Below are positions 29,670-29,744 of a DNA stretch of 29,744 nucleotides, in pieces. The stretch lies in the NCBI GenBank assembly GCA_043772945.1, contig JAYVFR010000020.1, positions 1 through 29,744 on the forward strand. Reading direction: 5' to 3'. Position numbers and translations under genes: made by a program. The stretch comes from JAYVFR01 sp043772945. Lineage in GTDB: Bacteria; Patescibacteriota; JACMRA01. The number at the start of each line of letters is the position of its first letter. Within the stretch, counting starts at the first letter, position 1. The notes beneath the pieces were generated by a model, which was not told where the DNA came from, made no database searches, and worked only from the letters and a program-made list of their open reading frames with translations.

Positions 29670-29744
29670 TGGTGGATTCACTGGGACTCGAACCCAGGAC
29701 CAAAGGCTTAAAAGGCCTCTGCTCTACCAACTGAGCTATAAATC
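29670..29744 (-). tRNA. tRNA-Lys (anticodon TTT), first base beyond the window
   Basis: The sequence reads GATTTATAGCTCAGTTGG from the edge; the expected first G of GGATTTA is outside. The anticodon loop is CTTTTAA, the T arm is CTGGGTTCGAGTCCCAG, the 3' acceptor strand is TGAATCC, the discriminator is A, and CCA is encoded. Confidence 0.93.

Overview
This is AT-rich bacterial chromosomal DNA. It holds about 30 protein genes, six tRNA genes with encoded CCA ends, and many small lineage-specific genes. Several points suggest a reduced-genome Patescibacteria (CPR) organism: many starts have no Shine-Dalgarno sequence, some promoters sit right on the start codon, there is a single-pass membrane protein resembling the baseplate-J-like proteins of CPR genomes, and there are many orphan exported or membrane proteins. 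This placement is inference. TGA works as an ordinary stop and the long genes have no in-frame TGA, so the standard bacterial code fits.

Layout. 1-4.2 kb: the end of an unknown gene, a small membrane protein, a divergent photolyase / membrane metallophosphoesterase pair, and an exported orphan. 4.2-7.8 kb: two orphan genes with strong ribosome-binding sites flank a LemA, membrane protein, UvrD run in which uvrD stops right after motif II. 7.8-12.6 kb: a large protein with GGDEF-like motifs, signal peptidase I, a coiled-coil lysozyme-like wall enzyme, and a small secreted protein. 12.8-17.3 kb: tRNA-Val, the baseplate-J-like surface protein, a site-2 protease (RseP type), and a Pro/Ala-rich coiled-coil protein whose C-terminus looks frameshifted in a T7 run. 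17.4-20.8 kb: a small orphan, a 360-nt candidate structured RNA with near-perfect promoter and terminator, an atpG outside any atp operon, a lepA fragment holding only the G domain, and a methyltransferase-like protein. 20.8-24.2 kb: an OLD-like ATPase/TOPRIM protein with eroded ATPase motifs, tRNA-Ser, small orphans, and two related Ser/Asp-rich genes sharing a two-hairpin 3' module, one with TGA where its relative has Trp. 24.2-29.7 kb: a YdeI/OmdA-like protein, tRNA-Gln and tRNA-Arg, a WecG/TagA glycosyltransferase, a frameshifted CCA-adding-type nucleotidyltransferase between 21-bp direct repeats, comM, map, tRNA-Glu and tRNA-Lys.

How it works together. The recognisable genes serve the cell envelope (LepB, RseP, lysozyme-like enzyme, LemA, WecG, baseplate-J-like protein), DNA repair or uptake (photolyase, ComM) and translation (tRNAs, MetAP). 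Over these lies a second class: short orphan genes with a leader stem-loop, a clear Shine-Dalgarno sequence in most cases, more G+C, and strong, partly repeated 3' terminator modules. Together with the structured RNA upstream of atpG, these are the best candidates here for undescribed biology. Two truncated housekeeping genes (uvrD, lepA) and several frameshifts point to gene decay, rearrangement, or assembly or consensus errors; sequence alone cannot tell these apart.
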